DNA from: Bondarzewia mesenterica
Taxonomy: Eukaryota > Basidiomycota > Agaricomycetes > Russulales > Bondarzewiaceae
DNA length: 64,000 bases
Direction of reading: 5' to 3'
NCBI GenBank assembly: GCA_004802705.1
Contig: SGPL01000050.1
Coordinates: 1 to 64,000 of the forward strand
The notes under the pieces: model-generated
Told to the model about the DNA's origin: nothing
Databases searched by the model: none
What the model saw: only the letters and a program-made list of their open reading frames with translations
Shown here: positions 23,502 to 33,217 of the stretch, piece by piece
Layout of the letters: every line of letters begins with the position of its first letter
Position numbering within the stretch: position 1 is the stretch's first letter
Position numbers and translations under genes: made by a program

Positions 23502-25854
23502 TTCTAGACGGCTTAGAAATTGGGCTTTAGTTGAGGTGTACTCCCTGTGCTCTTCACTCTTTTATACTCTAGCATTGCTCATCGTATCTGTGGTTCTCGG
23601 CCATACCTTTTCCAGAGAATCCCACTGACACAGAAGAGCGAATCGTTACGTCCCATGGCCAGGTTAAGTCGCGAGGGACTCCAATACATGTCATGTTTGT
23701 CTGAGGGTCGGGGTCGGGCATCTGATCCATGCCCGAGGTAGATATTGGGAATTATTGTAAAGGATATTTTACTCTGTAAGTCCCGTGCAGGTAAGCCCGA
23801 AGAGGCCCGAGGTCACTTTGTGCGCAGGCGAGACCACACTAACGTCTCCGCATTACCCATTCAACTGCTAGTTGATCAATGGACCTTTGTAACTTGGGTG
23901 ACCCATCGCGCCGTGCAGGCACGAAGGTTGACGAGTGGCTACTCTGCCTCGGGGAGACTAAATGGGGGGGGGGGACCGATGAGCATCGAGCGTAAAGCTT
24001 GTCCAGTCGTCCAAATCGCTAATACTCTATGTTCAAACTGCAAGGAGGAACAGGATCGGTCATCCAACTTGCCGCCACGATGTAGGTGCGATCTGGGTCG
24101 CGGGCGCGCACAATGTCCTTGGAAACTCAGGCCATCAGGAATGTGGCAAGGGTGCTCATGATTGATATCAAAGCGCACGCAGCGTCGGTATGCAGATGCA
24201 TTTCACGATCAGCGTCGCCGCGAAGCTGTTCCTTGTCTCGGAGCTCACCATATATGTAGTACTGTATGAGTTCACAATTCACTCAAGCATCAACATTCAC
24301 ATCGTACAATTGTGAGCACGAAACTACAGTGCGCCGCACAATGTCAAAGGTTCGAAAAGGTACGAAGCAAGTGTTCCAGAAGAACTACAACACCGACGAT
24401 AAGACAACGACAAGCTCCGCGAAGAAGAAAAAACAAGGGAAAGATTTTTGCATTTGAAAGAAAGAAACGCGCGAGTAAGCAAGCGACAAGGATAGCGTGC
24501 GGTCGAACAGAGCGACAGACGAACGAAGGAAAAACATGTACAGCGAAAATTCGGAGCCAACAGCGGGAGCAGCAACGAAAAAAAAAGGTTTTATTGAATG
24601 ATTGGGCGTGGTTGCCGCTAATGGAGTCAGAAGAGCAAGAACGAGAGAGCACCGAGGTGACACCGCATCCAGAAAGAAGAAAAAGGAAAGAAAGAAAAAG
24701 CAACCACGTACCGAAGAAAAAAAATGAAAATGGGCGATTGGGGATCGGACGAGGGATGAAGTAACAAAATGAAAGTAGGACCAGACGACTGACCCGGGAG
24801 AACAGAAGAAGCAGAGCGATTGGGTACTTGGTACAGGTGTTGCCACAATCCACACGACAACCCCACGCAAAAGGCGGAACGAGGACGCACATGGCCAGTC
24901 TTCGCAAGAATGAAGTAGGAAGATTCTTGAGGGATGGATGGGAGGAGGCAACGGGTGGAACCAGGAGTTCCTTTAAAGGATGAAGCAACGCAAACAGATG
25001 TGAACCAGAGGTTCATTTAAAGGATGGAGCAACGACGCAACGGACGGAACCAGGGGTTCCTGAGAGATGGAGCTACGCGATGAACGAAGCAGACGGATTT
25101 AGAGGGGTGGAACAGGGCGATGAACAGATGAAGCAGGGGGATGAGGGATGAAGCAACACGAGTAGAGAAAAACTGCGACTGTGAATGAAAAGAAACCAGA
25201 TCCGTGGAATCAAACGAATGTGTACAGGGCGACATGGCCGAATCGATAGAGCAGAAAAAGAAATCCCAGACAGAGTGAAATGAAGTGTTGTTTCCCGCGA
25301 GGTCGCATCGATCTGTTTTAGGGAGAGAGATGAGATGGGTGGGTGAATGGAACGCCGAACAAGCACAATGAAAGGAAAGTGATGCGGATAGGGATTGTTC
25401 CAATGCCAACGAGCGAATGTCCAGTCGTTGCGTCGGGAGCGAACGTTGTTGACCGTGGGTGGGGAGTACAGCATGATGGAGATCCGAAGTCCGAGGAGAG
25501 CGATACGTAAAGAGCGACGAAAACAATATGCACTGAGAAAGAGGGACACTAGCGCCAGACCAGCCGGAGGGAAAGAGTGAGAGTGAGTATGGAACAGGTC
25601 GAAATGGATGGTGGTTACAGGTGGTCTCTGGCAAACTGAAAGCTATTCACCCAACAAGTTTTTGTCGAAAAGGTCTCGTTACATAATCAAGGTACCGCTT
25701 GGACAGTCCACCGTCCCAAAAATGACACAAACCCGGGCACTGATCTGTCAATTCAATTATGACGGATTGTATCCAATTGACAGGCAATCAGGATAAGCCC
25801 TAAAATGATCAGGTTAAATATACAATTTAAAAAAAAAAATCCAGGATGATGTTT
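23502..25854. other. Purine-rich noncoding region with a short tandem repeat
   Basis: The plus strand is extremely A/G-rich from about 24300 to 25600, so its complement gives long, serine/leucine/phenylalanine-rich frames without real protein character. A 44-nt tandem repeat lies at 24930-25064. I find no supported gene. Confidence 0.5.
24930..25064. repeat. Imperfect 44-nt tandem repeat, three units
   Basis: Units start at about 24930, 24977 and 25021. Each begins GGATG(A/G)A..CAAC and ends with a GGAACCAGG-GTTC core (AACCAGGAGTTC, AACCAGAGGTTC, AACCAGGGGTTC) and TTTAA or TGAG. The GAACC/GGTTC core is a small palindrome. More diverged continuation runs to about 25160. Confidence 0.55.
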
Positions 25855-26020
25855 CAGAATTCTATGNGCAAGTGAGGCATGAGCGTGACCATAGAATAGG
25901 GTCTANGGTCCTGTCNNGCNNGCGCCAGCCACTTGCTTCTTGTCTCTTCCCTTTTNTCTGCGCTGGCTCATCCCCTNGNCAGCATCCCTTTTCTCGAAAC
26001 AAATCCAGCCTTTCCTTTCN
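25855..26020. repeat. YR retrotransposon direct repeat, left copy
   Basis: Begins CAGAATTCTATG and ends within a pyrimidine stretch after AAACAAATCCAGCC. It matches 31574-31739 apart from ambiguous bases and a few transitions. Confidence 0.75.
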
Positions 26021-26168
26021 TCGCTTTCTTTTCTTCTCCTCCTCGCTCCTTCTATACTCCNTTTTCCCCTATCTGTCTCAAGCATCNTAANNCTCGCAGC
26101 GAACAAAGAAACCCCCCTCACAAACANGAGGTGCCATAATCGCCCTCTTAAAATTTTAAGCTCTACTC

Positions 26169-27086
26169 ATGCCGCGCATCGCGTCTGACCCCAATCTCCA
26201 GCAGTGCCCCCCATACGGGGACCCGGAGTATGAAGGCTTCATTCAGGACNTCATAAGAAATGATGAAGCCCCCAAAGCCGTCATTGAGAGGCTCTCACAG
26301 GCATGGACNGCCAACAACAACNGGCTCAAGGCAGNGTGGGCNNCCCAGGTACTTGCAGACCAGGTGATCACTGACGCTGCAGAGGCAGCTCAAGCNGAAG
26401 GNGAGGAGCAAGCACACCTCGAGGCCNAGCAGACAGCAGCCANTGANAAGGCTGAGGCCGACAANAAGAAGCCCCGCCTCCCAACCTGGGATGAGAGCGC
26501 CATNGTTGGCAACNAAATCAGGCCGTGCNCATCCGCATATGCCATCCACAAGCTCAAAGGTTTNGAATACGTGGAGCTCTNGTACTTCACCNCNGAAGGC
26601 TGCAATGANNCCGCTAACTCGGGTCTCTCNNCCTCNGAAGACACTTATGCCATCACNAGCAGCNGAGACNCACTNCAACTCAAGCCAGCGGCCACACACA
26701 ACCCCTTCAAGAGAGTAGTGCAGGACGTAGACCTCACNTGGAGCNAATTCNGCAAGGCCAAGGTGGGATTCATGGGGGAGCTCGAGAAATGNGNCTGGAN
26801 GAAGCCAAACACNATCTCCCTCGCNAATTTCTTCTANAATGTGCAGAATCATCCGGACATCTACGAAGATCACGGAGAAGCAGCCCTCTTATTGTACCAA
26901 GCGCGCACTCGAAGGCGCTGGCACGAAGAACTGAAGGAAGGAACTGGCTTCAACATCGGCATTTTCAATGAAACTCTCTTCCAGAGCATGGTCACCGAGA
27001 TCATACAGAGGGACCAGAAAGCCAGCAGTATGTCTTCCTTTGCCCTCCCCTCATCCGGCCAAATGGCACCTTTTCACTCTTGCTAA
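26169..27086 (+). pseudogene. gag-like protein of the YR retrotransposon
   Basis: Open frame of 305 codons starting MPRIASDPNLQQCPPYGDPE. It has a helical, acidic middle (AAEAAQ...EEQAHLEA) and a conserved block with RRWHEELKEGTGFNIG, then FQSMVTEIIQR. This organisation is common to the first ORF of agaricomycete YR elements. About 50 ambiguous bases prevent exact translation. The frame stops at 27084-27086, before the zinc-finger segment, which in intact relatives would follow after a short gap. Confidence 0.6.
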
Positions 27087-27297
27087 CCTCTTTTCCCTCT
27101 CCTCCCTTCCACCTTTCCCCCTACGTCTTGCGTTGCATTTCCGCGTTCTCCCTGTGCTCGCGCTCACATTTTTCACGTCCTCCCATCATGTCGCGCTCAT
27201 GCTGCATTGCCTTCATTGGCATGGGCATCTCTTGCCCCTATCATCCTCGCTGCGACCTCACATCTTTGCACCGCATCTGCACCTGCATTCAAACCTT

Positions 27298-27477
27298 NNN
27301 NCTNNANNTCANNNTNNNNATCACNNNCNANNAANNTNNNNNNNNNNNNNNNNNNNNNNNNNNNNNNNNNNNNNNNNNNNNNNNNNNNNNNNNNNNNNNN
27401 NNNNNNNNNNNNNNNNNNNNNNNNNNNNNNNNNNNNNNNNNNNNNNNNNNNNNNNNNNNNNNNNNNNNNNNNNNNNN
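27298..27477. other. Assembly gap (run of N)
   Basis: Nearly continuous N inside the retrotransposon between the gag-like frame and the zinc-finger segment. Size is nominal. Confidence 0.9.
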
Positions 27478-27542
27478 CNNGNCAGCAATCACCCACCNNG
27501 AAAGGAACCCNNAAAGGGCTTTNNAACCCNAACCTNNNCNTC

Positions 27543-27800
27543 TCAACCNGTCATCTGCACCATATGCCTTGGGCGGCACTCCCCTGCAGACATCACTTNA
27601 TGCAACTCTGCCNCGCTCTGGAATNGAAGCCCATCCAGATGCCNGNGCAACGCCAAAGGTNGCATNGTCAACCCAGATGGCNCCGAAATCTGCATCGATT
27701 GGCAATGCTCGAGTNGATGCCNNTNCAGNAGTNGCAACCACAGGCACGAGTGCTCTGAGTNTGGTNGTGCCTCTCATGGAGTGAATGAGTNCTCTATGGC
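27543..27800 (+). pseudogene. Cysteine-rich zinc-finger segment of the YR retrotransposon
   Basis: The frame reads VICTICLGRHSPADIT-C, then SPSRC, ending with HRHECSE-G-ASHG. The spacing of CTIC, C, C and HECS is that of the zinc-binding module usually found between gag and RT in these elements. It is interrupted by ambiguous bases and has no independent start. Confidence 0.5.
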
Positions 27801-27851
27801 ACAGNCAGTCTAACACCCTCACCCCCATACAAGCCCGACGCNTGGNGCGCC

Positions 27852-29052
27852 GTGCTAGCTGCCTCGGGCCTGNGTAGCAAATATCCCTTCGTCGTTAATG
27901 GTATAANTCATGGCTTCAATATTGGCATTCGTCCTATCCCCTCCACTCATACCCCCNCCAATAGCGCATCTTTAATTACTTACAGTNGTGAATTCNAGGA
28001 CATTGTAGATAACNAATTTNGGAAGCTTCGTTACTTAGGACCTTTCTCTNGATCTGAGCTAGAACCCCTTCTTGGACCTTTCCAGTCCTCCCCCCTCTCT
28101 CTAGTCCCTAAANCCCATAAACCCCATGCTTTTTGCCNCGTGCAGAACTATTCATACCCTCACACTCCGCTANANGACTACGTCTCCATCAATCAACAGA
28201 TCNATTCTGACCTCTACCCTTGCACTTNGGGGACCTTCATCATCNTCNNNCTCATCATAGCAAGGCTTCCCCNAGGCTCACAGGGAGNAGTAAGNGATGT
28301 CTCCAAAGCATACCNAACTGTGNCGCTTNATGAATCTCAATGGCCTNGCACCGTGGTCCAGTTGCCAGGAGAAGACCTCTTCGCNGTCGACACNTGCGCG
28401 TGCTTCNGTGTCACCTNCAATGCTGGCATTTACAGACATNTAGATGATGCCACAGTAGATGTCATGCNATCNAGGGGCTTAGGANCCATTTCGAAATGGN
28501 TNGGATGACCACGTATTCTTTCNCATTCCCCNAAAGCACNTGACCGAATACAATGCCCAGCGGNGAGCATGGCANGACTGCATTCAAATCAGAGGNGGGC
28601 NGCACCACTCCGGCGNCAGAATCTNGTATGGCNGAGATGCACTGNAGGATGGGNGCACNGAAGAATTCNACGAGGATATGTTCTTCCCCGTCNGAGATCT
28701 TTCCTCCCTCANCNCGTGCTCNNATGAAGACNCGCGTTTCTCNTGCAACCTTGATGANATCAATAGTGTCTCACGAGAGCTAGGTATCCCCTGGCAGCTC
28801 AAGAAAGACATCCCTTTCTCNAGTGTTTTCCCCTTTACGGGCTTCATTTGGGACATCGAGGCCCAGACGGTCGCGCTATCTCCCACCAAAAAAGCCAAAT
28901 ATTTATTNACCATAGAAACTTNGAAAAAATCCNGAGCGCACACTCTGATTGAGGTGCAGAAGCTCTATGNGAAACTCATGCACTCCTGTCTCATAATCTC
29001 ATCGGGGNGTGCTTACCTAACAAGCCTCAAAANCATGCTCAGCACTTTCTAA
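27852..29052 (+). pseudogene. Reverse transcriptase of the YR retrotransposon
   Basis: The frame from 27852 contains PFQSSPLSLVPK, HAFC-VQNYSYPHTPL, SDLYPCT-GTF, IIARLP-GSQG-V-DVSKAY and QWP-TVVQLPGEDLF. These are the finger and palm motifs of DIRS-like RTs, with an Asp equivalent to the first catalytic Asp in DVSKAY. At about 28497-28506 the frame breaks by one base exactly where the catalytic box (W-x-D-D-H) should follow; in the next frame DDHVFF continues, then LGIPWQLKKDIPF and FPFTGFIWDIEAQTVAL from the thumb. It cannot give an active enzyme as sequenced. Confidence 0.7.
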
Positions 29053-29600
29053 GACACGCCTTTTAAGCCTCGCTCNCCCCCNNGCTNCACCNCCAGTGAT
29101 TTAGCTTNGTGGCAGCATCGTCTTGAATGCCCTTNCATCTCNAGGACCATCCCTGGCCCAGTTTCTNTCATGGACCCACACNCTTTCTCTGATGCCANTT
29201 CAGGCGTNAGAATTGGAATTTGGATCNCAGGTTGNTGGAGGGCNTGGCNTCTCAAGCCGGGTTGGAAAACTGACGGCAGAGATATTGGATAGGCTGAGGC
29301 CATCGGTTTTGAATTCCTCATACACTCCCTCCTCATGCTCCCCTCTTTTGTGGATCTGGACAGATACATCAAAAGTCTGGGGCGACAACAACGGCATCGT
29401 CGAAGGCTGGCAAAATGGATGGAGCTGAAACAGCCAGACCAACAACGTCTTTCATCGCATCTACACTCTCCTCAAGGACTGAAACATCTCGATGTATGCC
29501 AGTTACATCGAGAGCGCTCGCAACCCAGCCAACGGCCCTTCTAGGGGCACGCTCAGACCCCGCCACCTCCTCCTCCCCCTAATCTCAATACCTACTGAGC
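29053..29600 (+). pseudogene. RNase H domain remnant of the YR retrotransposon
   Basis: Pieces in different frames give SDASSG (first catalytic Asp region), GWAEAIGFEFLIHSLLML (the Ala-Glu helix) and VWGDNNGIVEGWQNGWS (the Asp-Asn-Asn motif). The order fits RNase H downstream of an YR-element RT. Frame changes separate the pieces. Confidence 0.55.
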
Positions 29601-29929
29601 TTGATCCCTTTGTATCGTGCAACAACTCCTAACCCCTCCACGACATGGCTGCCCCATCCTCTCTCCGCTCTCCCATCTGCTCTACAGTGCTCAACCAATG
29701 AGACCACAGGCGCCCCCTCACGCATAGCAACCAACGCGACATGGAATGCCCTGACCACACCAAAAATTACTTCGTAGATCAGGCCCAGTGAGAAAACACG
29801 CTTCAACGCCCCCTTGCCAGGTCAGCCAGACACACTGCAGTGCATCATCGATCAATCCCTGTCGATCGCCCCATTGTTCTTGTGCCCTCTTTGTGCACTA
29901 GGCATGCGCCTCAAACTCTAGCACCCTGC

Positions 29930-31055
29930 CCAAGTTGTGCGAGATGCCAACTTCCCCCTTTCTCCAGTGGATGCCTTGCGAATCGAGCAAGTCATGGAGC
30001 GCAGCTGGAAAGACAGCACGCTGGAGACCTATGGTGCTGGCCTTCTCATCTTCCACATAGTCTGCAACTGCAAAGGTATTGCAGAGGAGGAACGTGCCCT
30101 GGCGCACCCAGACTTACTCCTATCTTTCCTCGCGACACTTTCAGGTGCATCCTCAACCTCTTAGCTTCACTCATTTCCCTTTTTGCAGGCCTCTTGCATG
30201 ACACCTATCGACCTCGTAATGCTGACTCATCTTTATACAGGTTCCTACACCACTGACACCATTAGCAACTACCTCGTGGGCATGTGCGCCTGGCACCTAC
30301 TACATGGTTTGCCATGGCTCGTCAACGCGGACTCCTCTAGGATCCTCCTATGATCAGCAGCCACTCTCACCCCCCCAGCTCTTGGCACCGGCCGAGAGAA
30401 CCTTACACCGTGAACTTCCTCATCAGCATCCTGCAGCACCTGAACCTCTCCTCATCATTGGATGCCGCAGTGTGGGCCTGCGCCACCTCACTCTTTTATG
30501 GCATTGCTCGGACTGGGGAGCTCACAACTCCCAACCTCCTGACCTTCAACCCCTCTAAGCACGTCTCGCGCCAGAACATGTCTTCCCGCATAGACAAAAA
30601 CAGCACCATAGTCACCGTAATCTTCATTCCATTCACCAAGTCTGCCCCGGCGGGTGAGGACATATTCTAGGCGAAGCAGTCTGACACCTCCGATCCCGAC
30701 GCCACTCTCCTCCACCACCTCGAGATTAATGATCCACGGGACGGTGAACACCTGTTCACCCACTCCATTAAGGGTTTGCGCAGACTGCTCTTGCGGAGCA
30801 TCTTTGTCAAGTGAATAAATGACGCAGAGCACACCGCGGGCCTTAACGCGCTGCAATGCCATGGTTTTCACATTAGCGGAACCCTAGAGTACTTGCTATG
30901 CAATGTCCCTTTTGATGTCGTAAAGTCCAAAGGACGCTGGGCCAGCGACACCTTCATTTTATACCTGCAGAGGCATGCCGAAGTCATGGCCCCCTGGATG
31001 CAGGCAGACCCCAACCTACACAGTGCCTTCATCTGTTACGCAATGCCTTAGGTGA
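29930..31055 (+). pseudogene. Tyrosine recombinase of the YR retrotransposon
   Basis: The N-terminal SAM-like domain reads MERSWKDSTLETYGAGLLIFH (from 29994). After a short intron-like gap come YTTDTISNYLVGMCAWHLLHG and REPYTVNFLISILQHLNL, then FYGIARTGELTTPNLL with the first catalytic Arg. The C-terminal part reads CHGFHISGTLEYLL, where the H-x-x-R box has His in place of Arg, then VVKSKGRWASDTFILYLQRH with the terminal Tyr. In-frame stops lie near 30349, 30670 and 30814. The recombinase is therefore dead. Confidence 0.7.
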
Positions 31056-31573
31056 GGTAGCATGCAGGGAGCCTCGCCTAGGGAACTGGGAACTTCAGCA
31101 CAACTAGCCAGGTGCATCGAATCTCCCCATCGCCCTCTCCTAATCCTCTGTGGGTGTCATGGCTAATTCGTGAGATTTCCCCCTCTCTTTTTTCCCTTGT
31201 TGCCTGCAGATGCTTCGCTCTGCGTCAGGAGGCCCAGGCAGCAGGACTTTGGTCCTTGCCTCGGGCTTTTGCCCACCACCTCGTTTTCTCTCATCTCCTC
31301 ATTCCCTAGCACCGTCGTTACTTAAATATTTCAGACTGCTCTCATCTCAGACAGTGTCTCATTTGTTTTATTTCTCGCTCACCTTCGTATCATTTCTGTC
31401 TGTACATACTTTGTCTCCTCAAACCCGTCCCTCTGCTCTGCCGAAAGCTAGTCTCAGCATAACATAGTAGCCCATCCCCGCGTGATTCGAAATCTCAAGC
31501 AGTGTCTGTGCCCCTCAAACGAATCACGTGCTTTCTGAGCTTGGCACTACCGCACATCAGAAAGGCCATAGAT

Positions 31574-31739
31574 CAGAATTCTATGGGCAAGTGAGGCACG
31601 AGCATGACTATAGAATAGGGTCTATAGTCCTGTCGCGCGCGCGCCAGCCACTTACTTCTTGTCTCTTCTCTTTTTTCTGTGCTGGCTCATCCCCTCGCCA
31701 GCATCCCTTTTCTCGAAACAAATCCAGCCTTTTCTTTTG
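31574..31739. repeat. YR retrotransposon direct repeat, right copy
   Basis: Same sequence as 25855-26020. Unlike the left copy it has no ambiguous bases. The expected second pair of repeats on either side of this copy was not visible, so the 3' end is probably truncated or diverged. Confidence 0.7.
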
Positions 31740-32339
31740 TTGCACCCACCCATCCTCTCCCCATTTCCTCATATCAAATGTAGAGTGATCGACCTGCTGT
31801 GTCAACAGCCTTCTGATATTAGATGATCTACTTTAACTTACGTATCATTATCCAAATGTAATGCGCAGACCCACCGGTCGCTCTGGATCTCCTGTTTGTT
31901 ATCAGGGAAAATGCAATTGCCCTAAGCATAAAATGTGTTCAGTCTTCATATGCCCAATTCACCATAGCCCCCTCAAAGTAAGACAATATACTCTAGAATT
32001 TCCCTCTCAGCAATGTTGCGCCAAAGTTCCATTGAGCTTCTCCCTCTCTTACTCCCCAGCAATCCTCGCTTGTCCTATAGCTACCCCCCCAGATGTTCAT
32101 CTGAGGACGCGCTTCGCTTGGTCTTTTCCCCCAACCCCTCAAACATGCATACCCCTCCCCCCTCTGAGCCTGCCTCCTTTTTGCATTTCAGTATGCCTAC
32201 CTCACCCGTCCATAGTTGCAATGATTTCTTCGTGCACTCACCCCCTACCTCAATCCCTATCCATGTGCTTCTACTCATGATAGGGACCGCAGGAGGGGAA
32301 GAAAATACATGAGTCGTAACCTGCAAACCTATTCATCCC
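31740..32339. other. Noncoding, pyrimidine-rich flank of the retrotransposon
   Basis: CT-rich sequence with poly-C tracts. No exon, RNA or known repeat is recognised. Confidence 0.45.
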
Positions 32340-33110
32340 ATTGCAGTGGGATTATCTGTAGAGTTAAACACAGGCCTGGGCATCACCGAGAAATCTGGAA
32401 TCAAGGGCATTGTAGGAGCAATAAGAGCAGTCAATGACTCAGGATTCGAGTTCTCCTTAGAAGGAGGACCAGCATGGGGAACTAACCTGCGCATCCCTCA
32501 AAAGTGGACGAAACCCCACTGGATCATAGGCGCATTGGTCTTCCTATTTAGCCCTATCCTCCATCATGCCCCACCCTCTGTTGTCGGGATCGGGCAAACG
32601 CGCCGAGTCCCTCGGACTGATTCTCTTCAACGGACTATTACTTACCAGTGCTTGCACGTTCTCGATAGATATCTTATGGGACCACGGTCCTCATTGCACG
32701 TTCATTATTTCTGTTCACTCAGGTACTGTACAGCTACGTTTTGCCACTCCGACGTACCTACAAAACCGAGCAGCGCTCCGTCGTGTCACCTCAGTGTTTG
32801 TCCTAATCACTGAGGTGAGTATACCCTTATACCTTACTGTTCTCACTTTGTACTGACTTACTGGTAGTCACTCGTTGCCTCGTTTCTTAGGTACTTACCA
32901 CAATACACTCACAGTGTTTGTCCTAATCACTGAGTCACTCGTTGCCTCGTTTCTTAGCCCGCTAGCCCGCTGTCAGGACGTCCTCTCCACATTTTTAAGT
33001 ATGTATGTAAAGAAGATCCCAAAGACACGGTTGAGAAGGTCGTATTACGTTATCGAAGTAGTTCCGATGCCCACGTGCTGCTCGCAGCTACAGTGGCGGT
33101 ACTACTAGGC
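32340..33110 (+). pseudogene. Unidentified coding remnant with an intron and a spliced duplicate
   Basis: Two long frames switch near 32560-32600 (first AVNDSGFEFSLEGG, then GLILFNGLLLTSACTF and LRFATPTYLQN). They continue through FVLITE, a 53-nt intron (32815-32867) and SLVASFL. After 21 bp the sequence from 32912 repeats the 23 bp before and the 23 bp after that intron, joined without it. I recognise no family. The frame switch and duplication suggest a decayed gene rather than a live one. Confidence 0.35.
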
Positions 33111-33217
33111 TTCCCTAGGCTTCCCTCTTAGAGTCTTACACCCACCTCTCCTCTTCCTCCGCCTCCAACGTCCCACTTACCACCCTCTACGAGGTCCTCA
33201 TTCGTTCCTGCTCCTGC

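Larger units (their letters stand above)
25855..31739 (+). mobile_element. DIRS/Ngaro-type tyrosine-recombinase retrotransposon, inactive
   Basis: A 165-bp direct repeat (25855-26020 and 31574-31739) brackets, in order, a gag-like ORF, a CCHC-like zinc-finger region, reverse transcriptase, RNase H and a tyrosine recombinase. That gene order with YR instead of integrase, and a repeat lying inside rather than as LTRs, is characteristic of split-direct-repeat YR retrotransposons of basidiomycetes. The coding parts have a frameshift next to the RT active site, several stops in the recombinase and an Arg-to-His change in its H-x-x-R motif. It is full of ambiguous bases between 25866 and 29237 and contains a gap of about 170 N at 27298-27477. 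Confidence 0.8.

Noticed and set aside
24344..25634. Minus-strand open frames of more than 150 codons
   Set aside because: They are the complement of an A/G-rich strand, dominated by Ser, Phe, Leu and Cys, overlap each other in several frames and have no splice or domain support.
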